The translations under genes were made by a program, and so were the position numbers. The notes under the pieces are model-generated. The model had not been told where the DNA came from. It did no database searches and worked only from the letters and a program-made list of their open reading frames with translations. A DNA stretch of 64,000 nucleotides, taken from NCBI GenBank assembly GCA_029055875.1, contig JAIDCJ010000010.1:253473-317472 (forward strand), in the 5' to 3' direction. Of this stretch, positions 42,400 to 50,381 are shown piece after piece (the stretch's first letter is position 1; every line of letters begins with the position of its first letter). Source of the DNA: Clostridia bacterium. GTDB taxonomy: Bacteria; Bacillota; Clostridia; Christensenellales; Borkfalkiaceae.

Positions 42400-43104
42400 T
42401 TGAAGAAGTTATCATCGCGTGCGATTGCCGCCGTTACCAACGGACTGCTCGTTCTGGTGCTTATCGTCGTGGGGACGGTCTGCTTTTTCCCCGCCGCGCA
42501 GAGCGTTTCGAGCGTAGAAGAAAAAGCCATTCATAGCGGAAACAGCGAAAACGGCGTTTCCCTTATGATAAACGTCTATTGGGGCACCGACGAGGTGTAC
42601 GGCATTTTAGACGTTCTCGAAAGCCACAACGCAACCGCTACCTTTTTCATAGGCGGGAGCTGGGCGGACGATAACGTAGCCGCGCTCAAAGCAATCGTCG
42701 AAAAGGGGCATGAAGTCGGCTCGCACGGCTATTTCCACCGCGACCATACGACGCTCACCCGCGAACAGAATATCGACGAGATCCGCCGTAGTGTGGAGTT
42801 TATCTCGCTCGCAACGGGATACACCGTAACGCTGTTTGCACCGCCCTCGGGCGCGTATAACGATACCGTGACGGACGCCGCCGAGGCGATGGGAATGAAA
42901 ACCATTCTTTGGAGCAAGGACACGGTGGACTGGCGGGATAAGGACGAGAGCGTTTGCTTCAACCGTGCAACCAACGGCGTGAAGGGCGGGGATCTTATTT
43001 TGATGCACCCCATGGAGCACACTCTCGCGGCGCTACCTAAAATTTTGGACTACTATGCGGAGCACGGACTCAAGACGGTTTCCGTGAGTGAAAATATCAG
43101 TTAA
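42400..43104 (+). CDS. YlxY-like NodB-fold protein (putative polysaccharide deacetylase)
   Basis: 234 residues starting at TTG with GAGG 7 bases upstream. An N-terminal membrane or signal helix (about residues 10-31) precedes a NodB domain. The motif-1 site, normally FDD or FDAAWG, reads INVYWGTD, so the catalytic Asp is Asn. Motif 2 SHGYFHRDH is kept, motif 3 reads APPSG instead of RPPxG, and DTVDW is kept. The same replacement and the following M16 peptidase gene match the Bacillus ylxY-mlpA pair. Reduced or altered catalysis is inferred. It is anchored to the membrane and acts outside. Confidence 0.85.
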   Translation: MKKLSSRAIAAVTNGLLVLVLIVVGTVCFFPAAQSVSSVEEKAIHSGNSENGVSLMINVYWGTDEVYGILDVLESHNATATFFIGGSWADDNVAALKAIVEKGHEVGSHGYFHRDHTTLTREQNIDEIRRSVEFISLATGYTVTLFAPPSGAYNDTVTDAAEAMGMKTILWSKDTVDWRDKDESVCFNRATNGVKGGDLILMHPMEHTLAALPKILDYYAEHGLKTVSVSENIS

Positions 43105-43117
43105 CTTATAAACAAGC

Positions 43118-43153
43118 TCACGGAAATTCTTTTCTTGGAAAAGAATTTCGTGA
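43118..43153 (+). repeat. Dispersed hairpin element, copy 2
   Basis: A long stem TCACGGAAATTCTTTTC with GAAAAGAATTTCGTGA around a TTG loop and one bulge, 30 bases before the M16 peptidase start. It is related to the hairpin at 16446-16480. There is no T tract after it, so it is not a typical terminator. Confidence 0.65.
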
Positions 43154-43183
43154 ACAATTTTACATATGGGAGAAAATATTAAA

Positions 43184-44422
43184 ATGGCAAAAACAAAGAC
43201 GCTCGGCAACGGGCTTAGAGTAATTGTAAAACGCATGGAGGGCTTGCTCTCGGTTACGATGGGGGTGCTCGTCGGTACGGGCTCGGCATACGAAACGGAC
43301 GCGGAGGACGGCATCTCGCACTTCCTCGAACACATGGAATTCAAGGGCACGCCCTCGCGCTCGGCGTTTGAAATTTCGGACGCGTTCGACGCGCTCGGCG
43401 CACAGGTAAACGCGTTCACGGGCAAGGATATGACCTGCTACTACGCCAAAGCAACTTCCGACCACGCGGGTACGGCGTTCGCTCTGCTTGCCGATTTATT
43501 CTTAAACAGCAATTTCCCCGAAAAGGAAGTCAAGCGGGAAAAGGGCGTGGTGCTCGAAGAAATCAGCATGGACGAGGATACGCCCGAGGACTTGTGCTTA
43601 GACCTCGTCGCGCGCACCGCGTTCGGCAAGAGCGGTTACGGCAGAAATATTTTAGGCCCCGCGAAGAACGTAAGGAAATTCACCCGCGACGATTTATTCC
43701 GCTACCGCGGCGAATGCTACTGCCCCGAAAACTGCGTGGTTTCCTTTGCGGGGAATATCTCGTATGAGGAGGCGTTTGCGCTCGCCGAAAAATACTTCGG
43801 CGACTGGAAGAGCGAACCTTTTGGGAAGCGTGAAAAGGTAGTAACGTGGAAGAGCGGACGTTCCTTTAGGGACAAGCCTATCGAGCAGGCGCACCTTGCA
43901 ATCGGCTTTCCCAGTGTAGAGCGCGGCAGCGCTTTGTGCCCTGCGTTGCAGGTAATGAATACCATTCTCGGCGGCGGCATGAGCTCGCGCCTTTTCAAGC
44001 GCGTGCGCGAGGAGCTCGGGCTTGCCTACTCCGTCTATTCCTATTTTTCCCATTACGAGGAAACGGGTATCTTCACCGTTTATGCGGGCGTTAACGCGCA
44101 AAAGGCGGAAGCCGCGAAGGACGCAATCGTTTCCGTCATCGAAGAGTTCAAAAAACAGGGCGTGACGGAAGAAGAATTTTTGCGCGGCAGAGAGCAGGCG
44201 AAGTCAAGCATTATTTTCTCGCAGGAGAACACCTCTTCGCAAATGCTCATCTACGGCAAGCAGATGCTCTATAAAAACGAAGTGTACGACTTTGAAAAAC
44301 GCATGTCGGAATTTTCTTCGCTCACCCGCGAAAATATCGGGGAAGCAATCGCCGCTTCGTTCGATTTCTCGAAGGCCGTTACGGCTTCGGTCGGAAACGT
44401 CAAAAAGGCAATTACTCTGTAA
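43184..44422 (+). CDS. M16 family zinc metallopeptidase (MlpA/YmxG-like)
   Basis: 412 residues. The inverted zinc motif HFLEH lies near residue 46, with the distal Glu in VVLEEISMDED, and the second half contains GGGMSSRLFKRVREELGLAYSVYSYFS. This is the single-chain processing peptidase type. The start at 43184 is preferred because GGGAGA lies 10 bases before it; an ATG at 43166 in the same frame has no binding site. Gene order after the YlxY-like gene matches Bacillus ylxY-mlpA. Its substrate is unknown. Confidence 0.92.
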   Translation: MAKTKTLGNGLRVIVKRMEGLLSVTMGVLVGTGSAYETDAEDGISHFLEHMEFKGTPSRSAFEISDAFDALGAQVNAFTGKDMTCYYAKATSDHAGTAFALLADLFLNSNFPEKEVKREKGVVLEEISMDEDTPEDLCLDLVARTAFGKSGYGRNILGPAKNVRKFTRDDLFRYRGECYCPENCVVSFAGNISYEEAFALAEKYFGDWKSEPFGKREKVVTWKSGRSFRDKPIEQAHLAIGFPSVERGSALCPALQVMNTILGGGMSSRLFKRVREELGLAYSVYSYFSHYEETGIFTVYAGVNAQKAEAAKDAIVSVIEEFKKQGVTEEEFLRGREQAKSSIIFSQENTSSQMLIYGKQMLYKNEVYDFEKRMSEFSSLTRENIGEAIAASFDFSKAVTASVGNVKKAITL

Positions 44423-44898
44423 TGGCGCGCTTCGAGGGGCTTGCGCCCGTATATACGGCGAATAGCCGCGTGCTGATCCTCGGCAGTTTTCCGTCGGTGA
44501 AGAGCCGCGCCGTCGGGTTTTATTACGGCAATCCGCAGAACCGCTTTTGGAAAACCGTCTGCGGATATTTCGGCGAGGACGTGCCGCCAAGCATTGAGGG
44601 CAAGACGGAATTTTTACGCCGTCGCAAAATTGCGCTGTGGGACGTGGTCGCTTCCTGCGAAATTGCAGGCTCGGCAGATTCCGCCATTCGCGAAGAGGAG
44701 CTTGCCGATTTGAATTGGCTGTATAAGGAATGCGGCGCGCCCGTCATTTTGTGCAACGGCGGAAAATCCTACGGCGTGATAGAGAAAAATTATCCCGAAC
44801 TTTTGAGCTTTGCAAAAAAGCTCCCTTCCACCTCGCCCGCCAATCCGCGGTTTACAATGGAGGAATGGCACGGGGCACTTAGAGAGGCAGGACTATGA
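44422..44898 (+). CDS. Uracil-DNA glycosylase superfamily, deoxyinosine (hypoxanthine) glycosylase type
   Basis: 158 residues. The opening LAPVYTANSRVLILGSFPSVKSRAVGFYYGNPQNRFW is the active-site loop of the UDG family that removes hypoxanthine (family 6), and the second loop reads LPSTSPANPRF. It excises deaminated adenine from DNA. It overlaps the M16 peptidase stop by one base and the next repair gene by four, so all three are coupled. Confidence 0.87.
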   Translation: MARFEGLAPVYTANSRVLILGSFPSVKSRAVGFYYGNPQNRFWKTVCGYFGEDVPPSIEGKTEFLRRRKIALWDVVASCEIAGSADSAIREEELADLNWLYKECGAPVILCNGGKSYGVIEKNYPELLSFAKKLPSTSPANPRFTMEEWHGALREAGL

Positions 44899-45566
44899 TT
44901 ACTTATGAAGAAGTGCTCAAATGCTTATACGAGCATGAGGACAAGCAGTACCGCGACTTTCACAAAAAACTGTTGAAGAACGAGGCGGTGAACGTTATCG
45001 GCGTGAGAATGCCTCAGCTACGCAAATTTTCCAAGGCGTGGAAAGGGGAGTGGAAAACAATTCTCACTTTCCCTAACGAGTATTACGAAGTCACCTTTTT
45101 GAAGTGCGCCGTCGTCGGCATGCTTCCCTTTGAGAAATTCTGCGAAGAGGTTGACGGCGTGGTTGCGCTCCTCGATAACTGGGCGACCTGCGACTGCTTT
45201 GCCGCGCCCTGCATTGCAAAGCATAAAGAGGAATTTTTGCCGTATATCGAAAAGTATCTTGCGAGCGGCAAGGAGTTTACCCGCCGATTCGGGCTCGTTA
45301 CGCTGCTGCACTACTACGTGGAAGAAAAATATCTTCCGCTTATTTTGGAGAGCGTGCAGGGCGCGTGCGGGGGAGAGTATTACGTAATGATGGCGGCGGC
45401 GTGGCTGCTTGCCGAAGTGCTCGTAAAATATTATGAGGCGGGCAGGGACTTTTTGAAAGAGGGTACTTTGACCAAAGAGGTGCAAAATAAAGCGATTCAA
45501 AAGGCGCGCGAGAGCTACCGTCTGAGTGCGGAGCAAAAGAGCGAGCTTTCGGCTTTGAAAAAGTAA
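44895..45566 (+). CDS. DNA alkylation repair protein (AlkD-like HEAT-repeat glycosylase)
   Basis: 223 residues, all helical HEAT-like repeats. The motifs VIGVRMPQLRKFSK, LLDNWATCDCF and the pattern W...R..A match AlkD-type enzymes that release bulky or positively charged alkylpurines without base flipping. Asp of DNWATCD is the likely catalytic residue. The gene overlaps the hypoxanthine glycosylase gene by four bases, giving a compact two-glycosylase unit. Confidence 0.87.
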   Translation: MITYEEVLKCLYEHEDKQYRDFHKKLLKNEAVNVIGVRMPQLRKFSKAWKGEWKTILTFPNEYYEVTFLKCAVVGMLPFEKFCEEVDGVVALLDNWATCDCFAAPCIAKHKEEFLPYIEKYLASGKEFTRRFGLVTLLHYYVEEKYLPLILESVQGACGGEYYVMMAAAWLLAEVLVKYYEAGRDFLKEGTLTKEVQNKAIQKARESYRLSAEQKSELSALKK

Positions 45567-45578
45567 ACAAAAAAACGG

Positions 45579-45607
45579 TTGACAAGTCAACTGAAATAAG
45601 ATAAAAT
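45579..45607 (+). promoter_or_regulatory. Promoter of acpP with palindrome over the -35 box
   Basis: TTGACA (45579-45584), 17 bases, TAAAAT (45602-45607). The palindrome GTTGAC-AA-GTCAAC (45578-45591) covers the -35 box and may be an operator of a fatty acid synthesis regulator; no regulator is nearby. Confidence 0.78.
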
Positions 45608-45660
45608 AAAGAAAAAAATACGTCTTCGTAAATAAAGCGGAGCGGACGGAGGAAAAATTT

Positions 45661-45888
45661 ATGTACGAGAAATTGTCTAAAATGCTTGCAGACCAGCTTG
45701 GTATCGCCCCCGAGAAAATTACGCCCGATGCAGAAATAATTAAAGATTTGGGTGCGGATTCTCTCGACGTCGTCGAGCTTATGATGGCGCTTGAAGATGA
45801 GTGCGGCGTAACGCTTCCCGAGAACGAAGTGGAAAAGGTGAAAACCGTGCAGGACGTCGTAAATATGCTTGAAAGCTTGCAGAAATAA
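45661..45888 (+). CDS. acpP: Acyl carrier protein
   Basis: 75 residues with the phosphopantetheine site DLGADSLDVVELMMALEDE (Ser36 region). GGACGGAGG lies before the ATG. It carries acyl chains in fatty acid synthesis. It is transcribed alone, from its own promoter to its own terminator, without the fab genes that often accompany it. Confidence 0.95.
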   Translation: MYEKLSKMLADQLGIAPEKITPDAEIIKDLGADSLDVVELMMALEDECGVTLPENEVEKVKTVQDVVNMLESLQK

Positions 45889-45902
45889 TATTCGATTTTG
45901 AG

Positions 45903-45938
45903 AGCGCTGCCGCGGAAACCGTGCGCGGCGTTTTTCTT
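45903..45938 (+). terminator. Terminator after acpP
   Basis: An imperfect GC-rich stem CGCTGCC...GGCG with a short loop is followed by a T-rich tract (45931-45942). Confidence 0.78.
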
Positions 45939-45954
45939 TTTTTCATAAAACCAC

Positions 45955-45983
45955 TTTACACGGCTGTGGTTTTGGTATATAAT
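45955..45983 (+). promoter_or_regulatory. Promoter of the unknown membrane-protein pair
   Basis: TTTACA (45955-45960), 17 bases, TATAAT (45978-45983). Predicted leader of about 26 bases with GGGAGA as binding site. Confidence 0.82.
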
Positions 45984-46015
45984 AAAATGGAAATTTTTTA
46001 GGCGCGGGAGAGATT

Positions 46016-46834
46016 ATGCGCATCGTATTCGGGAGTACAAAATATCTCATTAAAAATATCTGGTACGTTTTGCCCTATGCAATTTTACCGGCTGTTTTTT
46101 TCACGCTCCTTTTAGACTACGCGTCTCTTTCCGACCTTCTAACCGGCTTTTTCACGGGCGCGCCGAAATCTGACTTCCTCTTAAACTTCCGCGCGCTGAG
46201 CCTTCTGAAAATCGATTTATTGGGCGGTATGTATACCCTATGCGCCTTTATATGCTTCGTCATTTTCGGGACGCTTCTTTTAACGGTAGTGGAAAAGCAT
46301 ATGCGGCTTGGAAAGCGTACGCCGAGCGGCGCGCTCTCGCAGTTTGCAAACCTTCTTCTGTCCGTGCTGGGGTTTGCGCTTGCGTATTTTATAATGTACG
46401 AGGTTTGGGTGGTTGCGCTTTCGGCGGTGCTGTTTGCAATCTCCGCAATCAGAAACGCAATCGTCGTATGTATTTTGCAGGCGCTTGCGTTCGTGCTCTT
46501 CACACTCGTACTTTTGTACCTTTCCACCATCAGCTATTTGTGGCTTCCGTGCAAGCAGATGACGGGGTTCGGTAACTTTGCAGCGTTTATTTATTCCTAC
46601 CGTTTGATGGCTACGATCCGCGGAAAGCTGCTCGTTTCCTTCGGAATATTTTTTACTGCGATTGCCGCAATCATTACGGGAATGACCTTCCTGCCCGAAA
46701 TTGCGTTCCGTATCGTGAGCTTCTTCGTATTCCTTTTCGCGTTCCTCGATTTCGGGATTCGCATGGAAACGGCGTATTTCACGGCGGATAAGCTGGACAG
46801 AGAAGATTTGATCCGCAGTTACAGGGAGCTTTGA
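46016..46834 (+). CDS. Unknown polytopic membrane protein 1
   Basis: 272 residues with about six membrane helices: near residues 14-34, 65-90, 112-135, 138-172, 200-225 and 228-250. A short cytosolic link carries EKHMRLGKRTPSGAL. I do not recognise the family. It is followed after one base by another membrane protein with a similar layout and a similar opening (short charged N-terminus, then hydrophobic helix), so the two may form a heteromeric complex. No ATPase or regulator lies next to them. Start chosen on the GGGAGA site. Confidence 0.75.
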   Translation: MRIVFGSTKYLIKNIWYVLPYAILPAVFFTLLLDYASLSDLLTGFFTGAPKSDFLLNFRALSLLKIDLLGGMYTLCAFICFVIFGTLLLTVVEKHMRLGKRTPSGALSQFANLLLSVLGFALAYFIMYEVWVVALSAVLFAISAIRNAIVVCILQALAFVLFTLVLLYLSTISYLWLPCKQMTGFGNFAAFIYSYRLMATIRGKLLVSFGIFFTAIAAIITGMTFLPEIAFRIVSFFVFLFAFLDFGIRMETAYFTADKLDREDLIRSYREL

Positions 46835-46835
46835 T

Positions 46836-47792
46836 ATGAGATTTCGCAATGCGATGCACATTACAATCGATAACTTTCAAAACGTGTTCAAGCTCCTTTT
46901 ATACTATTTGGTTACGGGGCTTTTGTTCGGGAGCCTTATCTACGTTATTTTAAGACTTTCGCTTTCCACAATTTTGGAAAGCCCGCAAATGAGCCACGTA
47001 AAAGATTTAATTGGAGAGTTCTTCCGTGCGCTCACGAGCGGAAATACCGAATATTTAGGGGATTTCCAGACGAATTTTGAAGAGGCGGTGAAAGACCTCG
47101 TGCATCTCGTCGGCAACAACGGCGGCGCGATTGCGGGCGCAATCGCGGGCGTGTGCATTATGTATCTTCTCATACGCTTCGTAGACGGACTTGCAATGTT
47201 TGCTGTGGGAAGCGTGATTAACGACCGCATGAGCACCTTCTCGCGCACGCCTTTTTCTACGGCGTACTTCAAGAATATCGGACGTGCCGCGCTGTATCAG
47301 CTCGTCTACGTTCCGCTCTGCTTCTTGTTCGACGTGCTCATGGGCGTAGCGTGCTGGTTCCTGTTCTTCTATATTCCGTCGCTCATTCCGGGGCAGGGAA
47401 TTATATCCGTACTCATTGCCCTGTTGTTTACGTTCACGGCGGTTGCCTGTCTGGAAGCGCTGAAAATGACGCTGATATCAGGCTGGATGCCCGCCATGAT
47501 TGCAGACCGTAAAAAAATGGGCGCGGCTATGAAATACAGCTTTACCTGCAAAAAGGAGTTCGGCAGAAGATTTTCCGCGTTCCTCGTTACCGTGTATATT
47601 ATTGCCGCGGGCAACGTCGTGTTCGCGCTTTGCACGTTCGGCAGTGCGCTTTTAATTACGGTTCCGCTGAGCTTCATCTTCCTGTTGAGTATGCAGTTCG
47701 TGAACTACTACAATTTGAACGGTCGCAAATTCTTTATTACCTATAATAAAATTGTCGGCGGGGACGAGGGCCCCGACGGGCTTTCAAAATAA
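46836..47792 (+). CDS. Unknown polytopic membrane protein 2
   Basis: 318 residues with about six membrane helices: near residues 18-40, 100-125, 158-185, 187-215, 240-265 and 270-290. A segment between the first two helices is charged. The link KKMGAAMKYSFTCKKEFGRRF recalls DUF624-like or YesL-like proteins only loosely. Coupled to the gene before it (one base apart). The next gene, a phosphohexomutase, starts 15 bases on and may be co-transcribed. Function unknown. Confidence 0.75.
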   Translation: MRFRNAMHITIDNFQNVFKLLLYYLVTGLLFGSLIYVILRLSLSTILESPQMSHVKDLIGEFFRALTSGNTEYLGDFQTNFEEAVKDLVHLVGNNGGAIAGAIAGVCIMYLLIRFVDGLAMFAVGSVINDRMSTFSRTPFSTAYFKNIGRAALYQLVYVPLCFLFDVLMGVACWFLFFYIPSLIPGQGIISVLIALLFTFTAVACLEALKMTLISGWMPAMIADRKKMGAAMKYSFTCKKEFGRRFSAFLVTVYIIAAGNVVFALCTFGSALLITVPLSFIFLLSMQFVNYYNLNGRKFFITYNKIVGGDEGPDGLSK

Positions 47793-47807
47793 ATTCGGGG
47801 GAATATT

Positions 47808-49526
47808 ATGAGCTATCAAAGCATCTACGAGTCTTGGCTGAAGGACGAAAGACTGACGGAAGAAGAGAGAAAAGAGCTGCAAGCGATTGCAAAGAATGAA
47901 ACGGAAAAGGAATACCGTTTCGGCGGCGAGCTGGAATTCGGCACGGCGGGTATGCGCGGGCTGATCGGCGCGGGCATGAACATGATGAACGTGCGCACCG
48001 TCATGCGCGCAACGCAAGGACTTTCCGAATACGTGAAAACACTCGGGAAGGACGCAATGCAGCGCGGTGTAGTCATCTCTTACGATACGAGAAGAAACTC
48101 CCGCCTGTTTGCCGAGAAGGCGGCGGGCGTGCTTGCAAAGAACGGTATTAAGGCGTACCTCTTCGACCGCGTTCATCCTGTACCTATGCTCTCCTATGCG
48201 GTACGCTATTTGGGCACCGTTGCGGGCATTATGATTACCGCCTCGCACAACCCCAAGGAATACAACGGCTATAAGGTTTACGGCGAGGACGGCGCACAGA
48301 TGTCGCCCGAGGCTACGGAGATCGTCGTAAAATTCATTGAAAAAATTACCGACTACCTCTCGGTTACGGCAGAGGAAAAGAGTCCGCTCATTCACGCCGT
48401 TCCCGCCGAGGTGGACGATACGTATATCGAAAAGCTCTCCCGCCTCACGCTCTCGAAGGAAGCGGTGGAAAAGTGCGGCAAGAATTTGAAGCTCGTCTAT
48501 ACGCCCGTGCACGGTTCGGGCTACGTTCCCGTGACGCGCATTTTGAAGAAGCTCGGCATCAACGTGACGATCGTAGAGGAGCAGACGAAAGAGGACCCCG
48601 AGTTCTCGACTGTAAAGGTGCCCAATCCCGAGTTCAAGGAAACGCTCGCAATGGGCATTGCGCTCGCAAATAAAATTCAAGCGGACGTGGTGTTTGGCAC
48701 CGATCCCGACTCCGACCGTTTGGGCGTTGCCGTAAAGGACGACAAGGGCGAGTTCAAAGCGCTTTCGGGAAACCAAGTTGGCATTCTGCTGCTTGACTAT
48801 ATCCTCACGAGATTGAAAGAGGAGAACGCGCTTCCGAAAAACGCGGCGGTGGTGAAGTCGTTCGTCACCACGGGCATGGCGAAAGCCATCTGCGACGAGT
48901 TCGGCGTGACGCTCTTTGAAGTGCCCGTCGGGTTCAAGTTCATCGGCGAGAAAATCAAGCAATGGGAGCAAAGCGGAAAATACGAGTACGTGTTCGGCTT
49001 CGAGGAATCGTGCGGGTATCTTCGCGGCACGCACGCGCGCGATAAGGACGCCGTCGTTGCCTCTATGCTCTGCGCCGAAATGGTTTGCTACTATTCCTAT
49101 ATCGGCAAAACCGTCTATCAGCGGTTGCAGGAAATTTACAAAAAGTACGGCTACGTGCTCGATTTGAACGTATCCATTCAGTATTCGGGCCTCAACGCCA
49201 TGAAGGAGATGAACGCCGTCGTTGACGCGTTAAAGACGGAGCGCGTGGAAAAATTAGGCGCGTTTGCGGTGGACGCCGTGCGCGACTATTCGGCTTCCGT
49301 GAGAAAGCTTGCAAACGGCAAGACGGAAACGATTGACATTCCCAAGTGCAACTGCGTGTATTACGAGCTTGCGGGCGGTTCTTTCGTGTGCGTGCGCCCG
49401 TCGGGTACCGAGCCGAAGCTCAAAATTTATTATTCGGTAAAGGCCGCGGACGAGGCGAAAGCGTACGCTTGTTTGGAAGAAGTGCAAAGCAGCGTTGCCG
49501 CGCTTTTGGAGCACGCAAAACACTAA
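47808..49526 (+). CDS. pgcA: Phosphoglucomutase / phosphomannomutase (alpha-D-phosphohexomutase)
   Basis: 572 residues, the long Bacillus PgcA form. The opening has FGTAGMRGLIGAG, the phosphoserine loop is ITASHNPKEYNGYKVY, the metal loop is DPDSDRLG, the sugar loop GFEESCGYLRG and the phosphate loop RPSGTEPKLKIY. It interconverts glucose 1- and 6-phosphate for polysaccharide and cell envelope precursor synthesis. GGGGG-type binding site 8 bases before the ATG. Confidence 0.94.
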   Translation: MSYQSIYESWLKDERLTEEERKELQAIAKNETEKEYRFGGELEFGTAGMRGLIGAGMNMMNVRTVMRATQGLSEYVKTLGKDAMQRGVVISYDTRRNSRLFAEKAAGVLAKNGIKAYLFDRVHPVPMLSYAVRYLGTVAGIMITASHNPKEYNGYKVYGEDGAQMSPEATEIVVKFIEKITDYLSVTAEEKSPLIHAVPAEVDDTYIEKLSRLTLSKEAVEKCGKNLKLVYTPVHGSGYVPVTRILKKLGINVTIVEEQTKEDPEFSTVKVPNPEFKETLAMGIALANKIQADVVFGTDPDSDRLGVAVKDDKGEFKALSGNQVGILLLDYILTRLKEENALPKNAAVVKSFVTTGMAKAICDEFGVTLFEVPVGFKFIGEKIKQWEQSGKYEYVFGFEESCGYLRGTHARDKDAVVASMLCAEMVCYYSYIGKTVYQRLQEIYKKYGYVLDLNVSIQYSGLNAMKEMNAVVDALKTERVEKLGAFAVDAVRDYSASVRKLANGKTETIDIPKCNCVYYELAGGSFVCVRPSGTEPKLKIYYSVKAADEAKAYACLEEVQSSVAALLEHAKH

Positions 49527-49566
49527 GCATTATTAGAAATAATTTTTCAAACCGCCCGAAAATGCG

Positions 49567-49595
49567 TTGACATTTTTTGGCGGTTTTGCTATAAT
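49567..49595 (+). promoter_or_regulatory. Promoter of rpsU
   Basis: TTGACA (49567-49572), 17 bases, TATAAT (49590-49595). Confidence 0.87.
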
Positions 49596-49636
49596 CGTTT
49601 GGAAAATAAGTGCTGAGGCGAAGGAGGGTTGAGAAT

Positions 49637-49813
49637 ATGTCTACGATTCGTGTTGGAGAGAACGAGAACTTGGAGAGCGCATTGCGCCGTTTCAAGAGAA
49701 AGTGCTCGCGCGACGGTATCATCGGCGACCTTCGCAAGAAGGAATTTTATGAAAAGCCTTCCGTAAAGAAGAGAAAGAAAGCCGAAGCCGCAAGAAAGAG
49801 AAGCAGAAACTAA
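49637..49813 (+). CDS. rpsU: 30S ribosomal protein bS21
   Basis: 58 residues from the ATG at 49637, opening [41 protein letters not shown], with a basic end [23 protein letters not shown] is 8 bases upstream; a longer frame start at 49610 is rejected. bS21 helps Shine-Dalgarno recognition on the 30S platform. It stands alone between promoter and terminator. Confidence 0.96.
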   Translation: MSTIRVGENENLESALRRFKRKCSRDGIIGDLRKKEFYEKPSVKKRKKAEAARKRSRN

Positions 49814-49818
49814 AGAAG

Positions 49819-49847
49819 AATCCGTAACGATACGTTACGGATTTTTT
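49819..49847 (+). terminator. Terminator after rpsU
   Basis: Perfect 11-bp stem AATCCGTAACG (49819-49829) with CGTTACGGATT (49833-49843), loop of three, T tract after. Confidence 0.9.
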
Positions 49848-49882
49848 GTGCAAATTTTGTCGAAAAAACGGAGGCGAATTCC

Positions 49883-50278
49883 ATGGAACGAACGCTCAAA
49901 ATGCTTGCAAAAGAGGCAAAAATGCGCATGAAAAAAGGGTTCTGGGAGCAGTGCGAGGAAGAGCTTTCTTCCAGCCGTTCGCACGCAAAGGAGCAGGGAA
50001 TTAACGAAAGCAAAATGGAACGCTACTTTGCGGAAAAGGTATCCACGCAAATTAAAGGGGAATCTCCGGACGAGTTCTATTTGAAGGTGCGCGATATTCT
50101 TTTAAGCGAGGGGGAAGTGAGCAACGCCATTGGCAGACTTACCGATAAGGAATACTACGAAACGCTCTCATACTCCGAAAAACAGCGCTACACGCTCGAA
50201 CTCTCCGAGCGTTATTTGGCTGCCCTCGAGCGCTTCAAGCAGGAATACGAATTTGAGATAAAGGGGAAAAACGGTTAA
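49883..50278 (+). CDS. Conserved-looking small helical protein of unknown function
   Basis: 131 residues, highly charged and helical, with an N-terminal amphipathic stretch (RTLKMLAKEAKMRMKKGFWEQCEEEL) and a C-terminal coiled segment (SERYLAALERFKQEYEFEI). GGAGGCG lies before the ATG. No signal or membrane segment. In many Firmicutes yqeY follows rpsU; this protein does not show YqeY/GatB motifs, so I leave it unnamed. It ends in a strong terminator. Codon use is like the neighbours, so it is likely native. Confidence 0.75.
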   Translation: MERTLKMLAKEAKMRMKKGFWEQCEEELSSSRSHAKEQGINESKMERYFAEKVSTQIKGESPDEFYLKVRDILLSEGEVSNAIGRLTDKEYYETLSYSEKQRYTLELSERYLAALERFKQEYEFEIKGKNG

Positions 50279-50296
50279 CCCGCCCTTTGTATCATA

Positions 50297-50337
50297 GCGC
50301 ACCGAAAAGCCCTTGGCTTTTCGGTGCGCATTTTTTT
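50297..50337 (+). terminator. Strong terminator
   Basis: Perfect 15-bp stem (50297-50311 with 50315-50329), loop CTT, followed by seven T. Confidence 0.93.
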
Positions 50338-50348
50338 CTTTTATTTAC

Positions 50349-50377
50349 TTGCAAAACGGGTGCTCTTGTGCTATACT
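50349..50377 (+). promoter_or_regulatory. Promoter of the structured RNA
   Basis: TTGCAA (50349-50354), 17 bases, TATACT (50372-50377). The predicted start, near 50383, coincides with the first paired base of the RNA fold. Confidence 0.78.
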
Positions 50378-50381
50378 TCAA

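Noticed and set aside
47784-49034. A 416-residue reverse-strand frame
   Set aside because: Antisense to the phosphohexomutase gene, which has all catalytic motifs.
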